Source: Streptomyces sp. LUP47B (GTDB lineage: Bacteria; Actinomycetota; Actinomycetes; Streptomycetales; Streptomycetaceae). Taken from it: 64,000 nucleotides of DNA. Location of the stretch: positions 411,318 through 475,317 of the forward strand of contig NZ_MJAH01000005.1 in the NCBI RefSeq assembly GCF_001746295.1, given 5' to 3'. The notes beneath the pieces are model-generated. The model saw only the letters and a program-made list of their open reading frames with translations. It ran no database searches and was not told the DNA's origin. The number at the start of each line of letters is the position of its first letter. Within the stretch, counting starts at the first letter, position 1. This document shows, piece by piece, positions 7,530 to 16,493 of the stretch. A program made the position numbers and the translations under genes.

Positions 7530-9500
7530 TCAGCGCAGGTCTGCGCCGGCCGGGCGGTCGTCGACGTCGTGGGTGCCGTCCGTGCCGTGAGTGCCGTCCG
7601 TGTCGTGGGTGAGGCCCGTGCCGTGAGTGCCGTCCGTGCCGTGAGTGCCGTCCGTGTCGTGGGTGCCGTCCGTGTCGTGGGTGTCGCCCGTGTCGTCGGC
7701 GTCGTCGATGTCGTCGGTGAGGAAGCCTCCCGACTGGTGCTGCCACAGCTTGGCGTAGGCGCCGTCCGAGGCGAGGAGTTCCTGGTGGGTGCCCTGCTCG
7801 ACGATCCGGCCCCGGTCCAGGACGACGAGCCGGTCCATGCCGGCGACCGTGCTCAGCCGGTGCGCGACCACGAGCGCGGTGCGTCCCTCCATCAGCCGCC
7901 ACAGGGCTTCCTGGACGAGGATCTCGCTCTCGGAGTCCAGCGCGCTGGTCGCCTCGTCGAGCAGCAGGATGGGGGCGTCACGCAGGATCGCCCGGGCCAG
8001 CGCGACGCGTTGGCGCTGGCCGCCGGAGAGCTTGACGCCGCGTTCGCCGACCATGGTGTCGAAGCCGTCCGGCAGCGCGTCGGCGAACTCCGTGACGTGC
8101 GCCGCCCGGGCCGCGCGGCGGATCTCGGCGTCGGTGGCGTCCGGCCGGGCGAAGGCGATGTTGTCCCGCAGCGTGCGGTGGAACATCGCCGGGTCCTGCG
8201 GCACATAGGCGATCAGACCGCGCAGGTCGGCCTGGCGCATCCGGCTGATGTCCTGACCGCCGACCAGGATCCGGCCCGCGTCGATGTCCATCATCCGCAG
8301 CAGCAGCCGCGTCAGCGTGGTCTTGCCGCCGCCGGACCGGCCGACGAGACCGATCTTCGTCCCGCTGGAGACGGCCAGGTCAAGGCCCTCGAAAAGCGGT
8401 TTCCCTCCCCCGTGGGCGAAGGTCACCTGCTCGAAGCGGACGTCGGCGGGTCCCGGCCGCACGGGCTGAGGCGACACCGGGTCGAGCACGGTCGGCGGCA
8501 CCAGCAGCAACTCGGTGAACTGCGCGGCCTCCGTCATCGAGCTCTCCAGACGACGGTAGATCTGGTTGAACTCGAACATGATCTTCGTCGCGTTGGTGTA
8601 GTACGTGAAGGCGACCACCACCTCCTCCACCCCGTGCCTGCCCCCGCCGAGCGCCACCGCGAGCAGCAGGCCCAGGACGTTGGTCAGCGCCCACATCGGC
8701 GCGACCAGCGTGTCGATGCGCAGGTTGCCGTAGTCCCACGACTTCAGCGTGAGCCGGCGCGAGTGGGCGACGCGCCTGCGGTGCTCGGCGGCCTCGCGCC
8801 GCTCGGCGGCGAACGCCCGGACCGTTTCCATGTTCATCAGGCTGTCGGCGACATGCCCCGACACCCGCGCGATCGCCTCCTCGCGCCGGTCGACGAGCGT
8901 CTGGCGGCGACGGATGAGCGGCGCGGCGCACAGCGCCGTCAGCGCGATCATCGCCAACAGCCCGACGACGAGCAGCGGTTCGTAGCGCCACAGCACGACA
9001 GCACCGAACAGCAGCGGTACGAGGCTGCCCACGACGTTGAAGGTGAGGGTGTCGGCGAACTCCTCGAAGCGAGAGGCGAAGCTCAGCACCCGCTTGGTCA
9101 GCGCTCCGGCGAAGTTGTCGTGGAAGAACGCGGCGTCCTTGGCGAACAGTTCGTCCATGCCGATCACGTACAGGTGCTCGATGCCGAGCGCGTCGACGCG
9201 GTTGAGGCAGTGCAGCCCGATACGCCAGGCGCCCTCCGCCAGCAGCATGACACCGGCGAAGCCGAGGACGTACGGCAGCGTCGCGCCGACGCCGATGCCG
9301 GGGTCGCCGGAGATACGGCCGACGAGCTTGGCGACGAGCAGCGGCGCGATGTAGTTCAGACCGATGTTGCCCAGCGCCGGCAGCAGAACCGCGGGCGCGG
9401 TGAGGCGACGGAGCCGGGCCAGCTCCTGTCCGTAGTAGCGAAGCGCGAGGAGCACGGAGCCCCTGCGCGGCGTGGCCACGCGTGCTTCGGTTAATCCCAT
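7530..9500 (-). CDS. ABC exporter, fused permease-ATPase, with His/Asp repeat tail
   Basis: A 656-residue half-transporter from ATG 9500 (AGGA a few bases upstream). Six membrane spans fill about residues 20-310 and an ATPase domain about 350-590. Walker A is GRSGGGKTT, the signature LSGGQRQRVALARAI, Walker B ILLLDEATSALDSE and the H-loop VVAHRLSTV; this is a subfamily B exporter. After the normal family end (YAKLWQHQ) a roughly 60-residue tail is built of DGTHDT/DGTHGT repeats with seven His spaced by six. An ATG at 9608 is possible, but the codons between 9500 and 9608 have weak third-base GC. With the 9500 start, codon 3 is TTA, the rare bldA-read leucine codon. The cargo is unknown. Confidence 0.88.
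   Translation of the reverse strand: MGLTEARVATPRRGSVLLALRYYGQELARLRRLTAPAVLLPALGNIGLNYIAPLLVAKLVGRISGDPGIGVGATLPYVLGFAGVMLLAEGAWRIGLHCLNRVDALGIEHLYVIGMDELFAKDAAFFHDNFAGALTKRVLSFASRFEEFADTLTFNVVGSLVPLLFGAVVLWRYEPLLVVGLLAMIALTALCAAPLIRRRQTLVDRREEAIARVSGHVADSLMNMETVRAFAAERREAAEHRRRVAHSRRLTLKSWDYGNLRIDTLVAPMWALTNVLGLLLAVALGGGRHGVEEVVVAFTYYTNATKIMFEFNQIYRRLESSMTEAAQFTELLLVPPTVLDPVSPQPVRPGPADVRFEQVTFAHGGGKPLFEGLDLAVSSGTKIGLVGRSGGGKTTLTRLLLRMMDIDAGRILVGGQDISRMRQADLRGLIAYVPQDPAMFHRTLRDNIAFARPDATDAEIRRAARAAHVTEFADALPDGFDTMVGERGVKLSGGQRQRVALARAILRDAPILLLDEATSALDSESEILVQEALWRLMEGRTALVVAHRLSTVAGMDRLVVLDRGRIVEQGTHQELLASDGAYAKLWQHQSGGFLTDDIDDADDTGDTHDTDGTHDTDGTHGTDGTHGTGLTHDTDGTHGTDGTHDVDDRPAGADLR
7569..7694. 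repeat. 18-bp tandem repeat, seven copies, in the ABC exporter tail
   Basis: Seven consecutive 18-base units related to GTGAGTGCCGTCCGTGTC run without gaps. Each encodes one six-residue THGTDG/THDTDG step of the exporter tail on the minus strand. The units differ at only a few positions, so slippage could change the copy number between strains. Confidence 0.9.
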
Positions 9501-9644
9501 TCCGATCCTGGGGTCGCTGGTTCGTGCAGGCCAGGGAAGGGGAGTGTCCCGCGACGGTCCCACCGGCGTCCAAGCGTTTTCCGGGCGGACAACGGGCGCG
9601 GATGCCATCTGTCCATCCCTGACACCGCGAGAAGGGTTCAGCCC

Positions 9645-10244
9645 ATGAACTTCAGGATGCAGCCGACCTCCCAGGTCGACGAGACGGCCACCATCGGTGA
9701 CGGGACGACGGTCTGGGAGCTGGCCCAGATCCGGGAGGACGCCCGGCTGGGCAGCGGGTGCGTGGTGGGCCGGGGGGCCTATGTCGGCCCGGGGGTGCGG
9801 ATCGGCGACAACGTGAAGCTCCAGAACTACGCGCTGGTCTATGAACCCGCGGTCCTGGGTGACGGGGTGTTCGTCGGCCCGGCGGCCGTCCTCACCAACG
9901 ACTGCTTCCCCCGTGCGGTGGACCCGAAGGGCCGGCCGAAGCGCGGCGGCGACTGGGAGGCCGTGGCGGTGGAGGTGGCCGAGGGGGCGTCGCTGGGGGC
10001 CCGTTCGGTGTGTGTGGCGCCGGTGCGCGTCGGCCGGTGGGCGCTGGTCGCGGCGGGCGCCGTGGTGACCGAGGACGTACCGGACTTCGCGTTGGTGGCC
10101 GGAGTCCCCGCGCGCCGGATCGGCTGGGTCGGCCGGGCCGGCGTCCGGCTGGTCGGACGGGACGGCGAGCCGGGCGGCTGGGAGTGCCCGGAGTCCGGTG
10201 CGCTGTACGACGAGACGGACGGCCGGCTCGTCGAGCGCGCATGA
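9645..10244 (+). CDS. Hexapeptide-repeat sugar N/O-acyltransferase (WbpD/FdtC-like)
   Basis: A 199-residue left-handed beta-helix protein. Repeated hexapeptide turns (IGDGTTVWELAQI, LGSGCVVGRGAYVG, IGDNVKLQNY, VGRWALVAAGAVV) run through residues 15-170, and the insertion loop VLTNDCFPRAVDPKGRPKRGGDWE matches nucleotide-sugar 3-N-acetyltransferases such as WbpD and FdtC, which acetylate an amino sugar from acetyl-CoA. A C-terminal GGWECPESGALYDE resembles a small zinc-ribbon-like end. It is divergent from the ABC exporter and on the opposite strand to the polysaccharide block, which may be its user. Confidence 0.82.
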   Translation: MNFRMQPTSQVDETATIGDGTTVWELAQIREDARLGSGCVVGRGAYVGPGVRIGDNVKLQNYALVYEPAVLGDGVFVGPAAVLTNDCFPRAVDPKGRPKRGGDWEAVAVEVAEGASLGARSVCVAPVRVGRWALVAAGAVVTEDVPDFALVAGVPARRIGWVGRAGVRLVGRDGEPGGWECPESGALYDETDGRLVERA

Positions 10245-10455
10245 CGCCTGACGACGGCCGCCGCGGTGGCGGTGCCGCCGATGTGACCGACCGGCCACGG
10301 CTGCCTGCGGCGTCGGATAACGTGTCGACCGTGATCACGGGCGGGATCGAGGGCAAGGTGGCGCGTCGACAGCGAGCGCGCGGTCACTCGCTCCGCCGAC
10401 GCGGTCAGCGTCCTGTCGCCCTCCCGCAGCGACGGCAGGGCGGCGAGGTGGTCGC

Positions 10456-11130
10456 GTGACCGGCCGGCCGGCGCCCGCGGTGCTGCCCCCGTCGCTGCGT
10501 GCGCGGCTCGGGCTGATCGCGGCCCTCGCCGCGCTGGTGGTCGTCGTCGTCGCGGTCATGTACGCCGGCCACAGCCAGTCCGGCAGGGTGGACAGGTGGA
10601 TCATCCCGCCGACGGCGGACAGCGTGGGGCCGCCGTGGCGGTACGTCGCCCTGACCCTGGACTTCCTGGGGGAACCCGCGGGATCCGCGATGGTGATCGT
10701 GGCCGCCGTGACGGGCTGCCTGCTGCTTCGGCGTCCTCGCGCGGCCGTACTCGTGGTCGCCGGCGCCGGCCTCGCCGTGGGAACGGCGACGCTGCTCAAG
10801 CACGTGGTGGGACGCACCATCCACGGCCCGGGCAACCTGTCCTACCCGAGCGGACACACCGCCTTCCTCACCGCGCTCGCCTTCGTCGCGGCGCTGCTCG
10901 CGACCGAACGGCTCGGCCTCGGCCGTACGGCAGGCACGACACTCGTGCTCGCCGCGGCGCTGGTCGCCGGCGCCGCGATGGGATGGGCGGAGGTCGCCCT
11001 GGGCGCGCACTACCCGACCGACGCCCTCGGCGGCTGGTGCACCGCGCTCGCGGTGGTACCGGCGACCGCCTGGCTCATCGACCGGATCGCCGACCGGCCG
11101 GCCGACGCCGGTCCACGGGCGCGCCGCTGA
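10456..11130 (+). CDS. PAP2-family membrane phosphatase
   Basis: A 224-residue integral membrane protein from GTG 10456 with about six spans. The acid-phosphatase motifs appear in order: KHVVGRTIHGP (motif 1, K-x(5)-R), SYPSGHTAF (motif 2, with the catalytic-type His) and WAEVALGAHYPTDALGG (motif 3, His and Asp kept, the usual SR replaced by AE). Family members remove phosphate from lipid substrates such as undecaprenyl or phosphatidic phosphates on the outer membrane face. It faces the end of the polysaccharide operon, whose last stop is only 7 bases away, and may recycle the lipid carrier; that is an inference. Confidence 0.88.
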   Translation: MTGRPAPAVLPPSLRARLGLIAALAALVVVVVAVMYAGHSQSGRVDRWIIPPTADSVGPPWRYVALTLDFLGEPAGSAMVIVAAVTGCLLLRRPRAAVLVVAGAGLAVGTATLLKHVVGRTIHGPGNLSYPSGHTAFLTALAFVAALLATERLGLGRTAGTTLVLAAALVAGAAMGWAEVALGAHYPTDALGGWCTALAVVPATAWLIDRIADRPADAGPRARR

Positions 11131-11137
11131 CGTCCGT

Positions 11138-12463
11138 TCACGCCAAGCGGCGGAACACCGGCTTCACCGGTCGTCCGGCCAGCCAGGGGGTGGGGTCGGC
11201 GGAGTCCAGCGCCTTCCGGTACACCGCGCACGCCTGTGCCACGACCTCGACGGTGCGGTCGATGTCGGCGTCGCTGAGCGCGCTGCTCACCACGAACGAC
11301 GGCGCCAGCACCCCGCCCGCGAGGAGCCGGCGCAGGAACAGCGTGCGGTACTCCTGCGAGGGCTGCAGGTTCTCGTCGAGGGTGGCGAAGACCAGGTTGC
11401 TGGCCCGGCCCCGGACGACGACGTGATCGCCGACGCCCATGCCGGCCGCCGCGTCACGGACACCGGCTGCGAGCCGCTCGCCGAGGGCGTGCAACCGCGC
11501 GGTGACGCCCTCCTCGACGTAGGTGGCCTGCACGGCCATCGCGGCCGCCAGGGAGTGTGTCTCCGCGCCGTGCGTGGTCGACAGCAGGAACACCCGGTCG
11601 CCGGAGTGACGCAGTCCGCCCGGTTCCATCACTTCGCGCCGCCCGGCCAGCGCCGAGACGGCGAACCCGTTGCCCAGCGCCTTGCCGAAGGTGGAGAGGT
11701 CGGGGACCACGCCGTACAGGCCCTGGGCGCCCGCCTCGGACCAGCGGAAGCCGCTGATCATCTCGTCGAAGATCAGTAGGCAGCCGTGCCGGTCGGCCAG
11801 TTCGCGCAGGCCCGCGAGGTATCCGGGCGGCGGCTCGTTGTGGCCTGCGGGTTCGAGGATCAGGCAGGCGACCTCGTCCTGGTACCGCGTCAGCAGCGCC
11901 TCCGTGGCGGCCAGGTCTCCGTAGGGGAACCCGACGGTGAGCTCGGTGATCGCCGCCGGAATGCCGGCGGACATCGGCGTGGTGCCGATGAACCAGTCGT
12001 CGACGGAGAAGAACGGATGGTCGCCGCAGATGGCCACCCGCGGGCGCCCGGTGACGGCGCGGGCGAGGCGTACCGCGGCGGTGGTGACGTCGGAGCCGTT
12101 CTTCGCGAACTTCACCATGTCGGCGGTCGGTACCGTGGCCAGGAAGCGTTCCGCGGCCTCGAGCTCCACGATGGAGGGGCGGACGAAGTTGCTGCCGCGG
12201 TCGAGTTCCCGCCGCACCGCCTCGGTCACGCGGGGGTGGGCGTGGCCGAGGCTGACCGACCGCAGGCCGGACCCGTACTCGATGTAGCGGTTGTCGTCGA
12301 TGTCCCACACGTGGGCACCGCGGCCGTGGCTGATGACCGGGGCCAGGTTCTCGGGGTACTGGTCGTCGCCCTTGGCGTAGGTGTGCGCGCCGCCGGGGAT
12401 CAGGGCGTGCAGCCGTTCGTTGGCCGCACGCGACCGGGGCAGTTGGAAGTCTTCGCTGTGCAA
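11138..12463 (-). CDS. Class III PLP aminotransferase (glutamate-1-semialdehyde aminomutase-like)
   Basis: A 441-residue fold-type I PLP enzyme. ALIPGGAHTYAKGDDQYPE and IEYGSGLRSVSLGHAHP are the substrate-end motifs of the HemL-like branch. FAKNGSDVTTAAVRLAR binds the cofactor phosphate, IFDEMISGFR holds the PLP-ring Asp, and Lys261 in STFGKALGNG forms the Schiff base. It is the last gene of the exopolysaccharide block, 7 bases after the RmlC-like gene. This branch is repeatedly seen in surface-sugar clusters, so a sugar or linker amination is likelier than haem synthesis. The exact substrate is unknown. Confidence 0.85.
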   Translation of the reverse strand: MHSEDFQLPRSRAANERLHALIPGGAHTYAKGDDQYPENLAPVISHGRGAHVWDIDDNRYIEYGSGLRSVSLGHAHPRVTEAVRRELDRGSNFVRPSIVELEAAERFLATVPTADMVKFAKNGSDVTTAAVRLARAVTGRPRVAICGDHPFFSVDDWFIGTTPMSAGIPAAITELTVGFPYGDLAATEALLTRYQDEVACLILEPAGHNEPPPGYLAGLRELADRHGCLLIFDEMISGFRWSEAGAQGLYGVVPDLSTFGKALGNGFAVSALAGRREVMEPGGLRHSGDRVFLLSTTHGAETHSLAAAMAVQATYVEEGVTARLHALGERLAAGVRDAAAGMGVGDHVVVRGRASNLVFATLDENLQPSQEYRTLFLRRLLAGGVLAPSFVVSSALSDADIDRTVEVVAQACAVYRKALDSADPTPWLAGRPVKPVFRRLA

Positions 12464-12470
12464 GCCGACT

Positions 12471-13022
12471 TCACCCTTCTATGTGCTTGAGGATTTCGGC
12501 GAGGCTCGGTGCCTCCCGGTCCCGCTGGGACATCGATGTGGCCGGCAGTGGCCAGGGGATGGCGAGGTCCGGGTCGTCGAAGGCGATCGTCACGTCCTCG
12601 GCCGGATCGTGCGGACGGTCGATACGGTACGAGGTGTCGGCGGTCTCGGTAAGCGCCTGGAAGCCGTGCGCGCACCCCGCCGGGATGTACACGGTCTTCT
12701 GCGTCTCGCCGGACAGCTCGAAGAAGGCCCGGCCCAGGTAGGTGGGCGACTTCGGCCGCAGGTCCACGACGACGTCGAAGATCTGCCCGTACGAGCACCG
12801 CACCAGCTTGGCCTCGCCGGCGCCGGAACGCAGGTGCAGGCCGCGCAGCACGCCCCGGACCGACCGGGACAGGCTGTCCTGGACGAAGGCGTGCGGGTCG
12901 AGACCCACCGAGCGGACCACGTCGACGTCGAAGGTGCGGCAGAAGAAGCCGCGTTCGTCGGCGTACGGCGTCGGCTCGAAGAGGAACGCGCCGGCGATCT
13001 CGGGGACTTCGGTCGCTTTCAT
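12471..13022 (-). CDS. dTDP-4-dehydrorhamnose 3,5-epimerase-like protein
   Basis: A 183-residue cupin-fold sugar epimerase. YADERGFFCRTFD and RGVLRGLHLRSG carry the catalytic-type His63. IFDVVVDLRP and VYIPAGCAHGFQAL are standard RmlC motifs, and Tyr132 sits where the family has its acid. It starts with an ATGA overlap behind the pyruvyl transferase. Because no dTDP-glucose pathway genes lie in the window, it may epimerise a different NDP-4-keto sugar, such as the one made by the cytidylyltransferase cassette upstream. Confidence 0.87.
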   Translation of the reverse strand: MKATEVPEIAGAFLFEPTPYADERGFFCRTFDVDVVRSVGLDPHAFVQDSLSRSVRGVLRGLHLRSGAGEAKLVRCSYGQIFDVVVDLRPKSPTYLGRAFFELSGETQKTVYIPAGCAHGFQALTETADTSYRIDRPHDPAEDVTIAFDDPDLAIPWPLPATSMSQRDREAPSLAEILKHIEG

Positions 13023-14245
13023 GGAGCCTTCCGCGGGGCGTGGGTGTTCGCGGGGAACAAGGTCGTGGTCAGGGCGGTGAACTGCTGGGCGAGTTGCTGT
13101 GCGACGACCTCGTTTCGCCCGGACAGGGTCTGCCGTAGGTCAGCCGAGTGCTTCTCCAGGTCCCGGAACTGCTCGAGCAGCCGGTCGGCGTCGACCTCGC
13201 GTGCCGGGTGGCAGTACGCGCCGAGGCCCATCCGGTCCATGAGCGCGTTGCTCTTCGCCGCGTAGCAGACGGCGAGCACGGGTGTTCCGGTCCGCAGCGC
13301 GCAGATCAGGTTGTGGTAGCGGACGGCCACCACCGTGTCGGCGGCCGCCATCTCCTTCATCAGGTCGGCCAGGGAGGCCTGTTCGGCCGCGGTGACCAGC
13401 GGTGAGTCGACGGCGTCGAGGATCGCGGCGACCACCGACAGATCGCACTGGTCGCCCGTGAGCAGCCGGACCGGCCTGCCCTCCTCGACCAGTGCGCGGA
13501 CGAACCGGATCGTCCCGTCGAGGTAGCGCCGGTATATCTCCTCGGCCCGGGCGCGGTCGTCGTTGCTGCCATGGAAGTCCATGACACCGACGCAGACCGG
13601 GCCCGGCGAACCCGAGGGCGCGCTCGCCCGGGGCGCGGGCAGCGAGAACGCGAGGTCCGGGTAGACCTCGTCGCGCGCGGTGTCCACGCCCATCGCCCGC
13701 ATCGCGTCACGGGACTGGGTGTCCCGGTACGACCGGTACGTGGCCAGCCGCGCCGACCAGCGCATCAGGGCCCGGGTCGGCCGGTTGCCGATCTCGGCGG
13801 CGCCTACGCTGACCAGCGCGACCCGGGTGCGCAGCAGCCGGCCGCTCGCGCAGAGCAGGAACAGCGAGTACGGGAAGCCCCACGGCCGCAGCGGCAGCGT
13901 GGCCTCCAGGACGCCCATCCCCGGCACGATCACCACGTCGTGCCGGCGCGCCCAGGCGGCGGTGCGGAACACGTCGACGAGTTTGCCCACGCCCTTGCCC
14001 ACGATGGCCGCCGCGCGTGACGCGGTCCGGTACTCCCCGCGGTACCAGTGCAGCCGTGTCGCGGGGATCCCGAACCGGGCCGTGACGGTCTCGGCTCCGC
14101 CGCACAGCGCGTCCACGACCGCCTCCGGATGCTCGGCGCGGAGGTATCCGAGGACGGCCTCGAGCGATCCGTCGTTGCCGAGGTTGCCGGAGCCGAGCAG
14201 GCCGAACACCCCGACGCGCACCGGGGTCTCGTCCGTCGACGTCAT
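13019..14245 (-). CDS. Polysaccharide pyruvyl transferase family protein
   Basis: A 408-residue protein starting VGVFGLLGSGNLGNDGSLEA, the N-terminal signature of the pyruvyl transferase superfamily (CsaB/WcaK type), which adds ketal pyruvate from phosphoenolpyruvate to sugars. The C-terminal VVAVRYHNLICALRTGTPVLAVCYAAKS holds the usual RxHxxI/A acceptor-site motif. Cytoplasmic, with no signal peptide. It overlaps the genes on both sides by 4 bases. It would add negative charge to the polymer. Confidence 0.87.
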   Translation of the reverse strand: MTSTDETPVRVGVFGLLGSGNLGNDGSLEAVLGYLRAEHPEAVVDALCGGAETVTARFGIPATRLHWYRGEYRTASRAAAIVGKGVGKLVDVFRTAAWARRHDVVIVPGMGVLEATLPLRPWGFPYSLFLLCASGRLLRTRVALVSVGAAEIGNRPTRALMRWSARLATYRSYRDTQSRDAMRAMGVDTARDEVYPDLAFSLPAPRASAPSGSPGPVCVGVMDFHGSNDDRARAEEIYRRYLDGTIRFVRALVEEGRPVRLLTGDQCDLSVVAAILDAVDSPLVTAAEQASLADLMKEMAAADTVVAVRYHNLICALRTGTPVLAVCYAAKSNALMDRMGLGAYCHPAREVDADRLLEQFRDLEKHSADLRQTLSGRNEVVAQQLAQQFTALTTTLFPANTHAPRKAP

Positions 14246-15189
14246 GCCCGCCTCCCCTCACGGCCGGCGACCAGGGCGTCGACGGAGACGGTCAGCTTGG
14301 CCGGGTCGACCGGGGCGCGGTCCTCGACCCGCTCACCGGCGCCCGGCCGGACCCGGCTGGTCATCCACGCGCCCAGGTGGCGGTAGCACTCACGCCGCTC
14401 GGCCGCGGACAGCGGGGCCCGCCGGATCGCCGAGGCGAAGCCCCAGACGTACTCCGCCAGCAGCCGGGGAGTCGGGTGCAGCAGGCCTGCCCGACGCGGG
14501 TCCAGGTTGACGCACCGGGAGCGCTTGGACGGGTTCGCCCGCTCGGCGCGGGTGGGGTGGTCGCGGCGGAAGTACAGGAGTTCGGGCACCTGGTGGAAGC
14601 GCCCGTGCAGGGCGATCTCGGCGACGAACGTGCGGTCCGCGTGGTGGTAGCTGTCCATCGGCTTCACCCGGCGCAGCGCGTCGGCCCGGATCACCCCGTA
14701 GAAGTCGTCACCGCCGGGCTCGAACAGCAGGCTGCGGAAGCGCTCCGGTGCGTGCGGCGAGCCGGTGGCGAGCGTGTACTCGTACGGAACCGTCACCTGG
14801 CCGTCGGCGTCGATGACCGCCTGGTCGGCGTGCGCGAGGATGACGTCCGGCCGCTCGTCCAGCGCCTCGACGCAGCGCCGCAGCAGATCCCGGGCGTACA
14901 GGTCGTCGTGCGAGGCCCACTTGAACAGCTCACCGCGGCACTCGGTGAACACGTAGTTGTGGTTCGGCGTGGCGCCGACGTTGCGGGGGAGCCGGATGTA
15001 CCGGATGCGGGAGTCCTGCGCGGCGTACTTGCGGCAGATCTCCTCGGTCCCGTCGGTCGAGGCGTTGTCGGAGACGACCAGTTCGAAGTCCGCGTAGGTC
15101 TGGCCGAGCAGGGCGTCGAGCGACTCGGCCAGGTACTCCTCGCCGTTGTAGACGGGCAGGCCGATGCTCAGCCGGGGTTGAGCGGTCAT
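14242..15189 (-). CDS. Family 2 glycosyltransferase
   Basis: A 315-residue GT-A enzyme starting at ATG 15189. LSIGLPVYNGEEYLAESLDAL is the nucleotide-binding start, VVSDNASTDGTEEI the conserved SDNAS motif, and FKWASHDDLYARD carries the DxD-like HDD metal site. No membrane span, so it acts on a lipid-linked acceptor from the cytoplasmic side. ATGA overlaps join it to the flippase upstream and the pyruvyl transferase downstream. Sugar specificity cannot be read. Confidence 0.9.
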   Translation of the reverse strand: MTAQPRLSIGLPVYNGEEYLAESLDALLGQTYADFELVVSDNASTDGTEEICRKYAAQDSRIRYIRLPRNVGATPNHNYVFTECRGELFKWASHDDLYARDLLRRCVEALDERPDVILAHADQAVIDADGQVTVPYEYTLATGSPHAPERFRSLLFEPGGDDFYGVIRADALRRVKPMDSYHHADRTFVAEIALHGRFHQVPELLYFRRDHPTRAERANPSKRSRCVNLDPRRAGLLHPTPRLLAEYVWGFASAIRRAPLSAAERRECYRHLGAWMTSRVRPGAGERVEDRAPVDPAKLTVSVDALVAGREGRRA

Positions 15190-16493
15190 GGGGTCCTCAC
15201 TTCGGGGACGGGGTTGTGGTGGCGCTCGCGCCGGGCGGACCGCAGCTGCAGCCACCACACGGCCGAGCCGCTGACGGTCGCGGCGGCGACACCCCAGGCC
15301 GAGCCGACCGTGCCGGCCACGGCCGCCCCGCCGAGCCCGCCGCTGACATAGCAGGCCGAGGCGAACAGCTGGGTGCGCAGGCTGCGCCGGGCCGCGCCGA
15401 GCGCGCGCAGCCCGGCCGCCGCGCCGGTGCCGAGGCCGGCGCCCGCGACGCTGAAGGTGATCGGCGCGATGAGCTGCGAGGCGGAGTGCCAGACGTTGCC
15501 GAGCGCGAGTTCGCCGAGCCGGTCCGGCATCAGCAGCAGCGCCCCGCCCCAGAGCAGCGCGGCGGCGGCCTGTCCGCCACCAAGGAGCAGGCAGAACTTC
15601 CCGAGTCGCTGCGGGGCCTGTCGCAGCACCCGTGCCGCCTCCGGGACAGTGACCAGCGACAGGCCCATCAGCACGGCGAGGAACGGACCCATCAGGAGCT
15701 CGGCGCCCCGCACCGCGCCCACGGCGCCGATCCCGACGATCGCGCCGAGCCCGTACGCCCGCAGCTGGCTCGCGCCGCTGAGGCTGACGTTCTCGACCAG
15801 GTAGCGGTAGCCGAGATCGCGCTGTTCGCGAAGCCACCCGCGCGCCTCGGTCATCCGGGGCCGGATGCCGGACTGGACGTAGCCGTAGCCCGCCGCCACC
15901 GTGGCGGACGCGCCCCAGGCGAGCACGAAAGCGGCCACGCTGCCCATGCGGTCCGCGACGACCATGGCCGGGACGAGCGCGACACCCCACACGACGTCGT
16001 TGACGAACGCCTTGCGCCCGGCGCCTGCGGCGAAGAACGAGAACCGCCAGGCGTCCTGCAGCAGCAGCCCCGGCAGCATGACGCCGAGGCAGGCGAACGC
16101 GGGCCCCAGCCGGCCGCCGAGAGCGAGTCCGACCGCCAGACACGCGGCACCTATGGCCGTACCGACGCCGAGTGCGGTACCCGTCGACCGGGCCACCGCC
16201 CCGCGCCAGGACGCGTCCGGCACACCGCTGAAGCGCACCACGAGCGGGTCGGTGGACAGGCCGCGGGAGACGTTGAGCACCACGCCGTAGGTCACCCAGG
16301 CCAGGCTGAACACACCGAACGCGGTCACCCCCAGCGAGCGGGCCACGTAGATGCCCACCGCGAAGTTGGACACGCTGGAGGCCGCCTGGTCGGCCAGTCC
16401 CCAGGACAGCCTGCCGACGAGGGCACGCTTGGCGGACCGGGCCGGTGGCGCCGCGGTCTGCGGATTCTCCCCCTCGACGGGCATCGACGTCAT
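15186..16493 (-). CDS. Polysaccharide flippase (Wzx/MATE-like, MVF superfamily)
   Basis: A 435-residue membrane protein with about 12 hydrophobic spans. The N-terminal region LSWGLADQAASSVSNFAVGIYVARSLG resembles the first helices of O-antigen flippases, which move lipid-linked repeat units across the membrane. The body is Gly/Ala-rich with few charges. It starts at ATG 16493, overlapping the previous stop by 4 bases. With the Wzy-like polymerase and Wzz-like proteins upstream it completes a Wzx/Wzy-dependent export set. Confidence 0.87.
   Translation of the reverse strand: MTSMPVEGENPQTAAPPARSAKRALVGRLSWGLADQAASSVSNFAVGIYVARSLGVTAFGVFSLAWVTYGVVLNVSRGLSTDPLVVRFSGVPDASWRGAVARSTGTALGVGTAIGAACLAVGLALGGRLGPAFACLGVMLPGLLLQDAWRFSFFAAGAGRKAFVNDVVWGVALVPAMVVADRMGSVAAFVLAWGASATVAAGYGYVQSGIRPRMTEARGWLREQRDLGYRYLVENVSLSGASQLRAYGLGAIVGIGAVGAVRGAELLMGPFLAVLMGLSLVTVPEAARVLRQAPQRLGKFCLLLGGGQAAAALLWGGALLLMPDRLGELALGNVWHSASQLIAPITFSVAGAGLGTGAAAGLRALGAARRSLRTQLFASACYVSGGLGGAAVAGTVGSAWGVAAATVSGSAVWWLQLRSARRERHHNPVPEVRTP

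Noticed and set aside
7257..9494. 745-residue plus-strand frame opposite the ABC exporter
   Set aside because: It is the antisense shadow of a clear exporter gene. Its translation is Arg/Gly/Gln-rich without any family motif.
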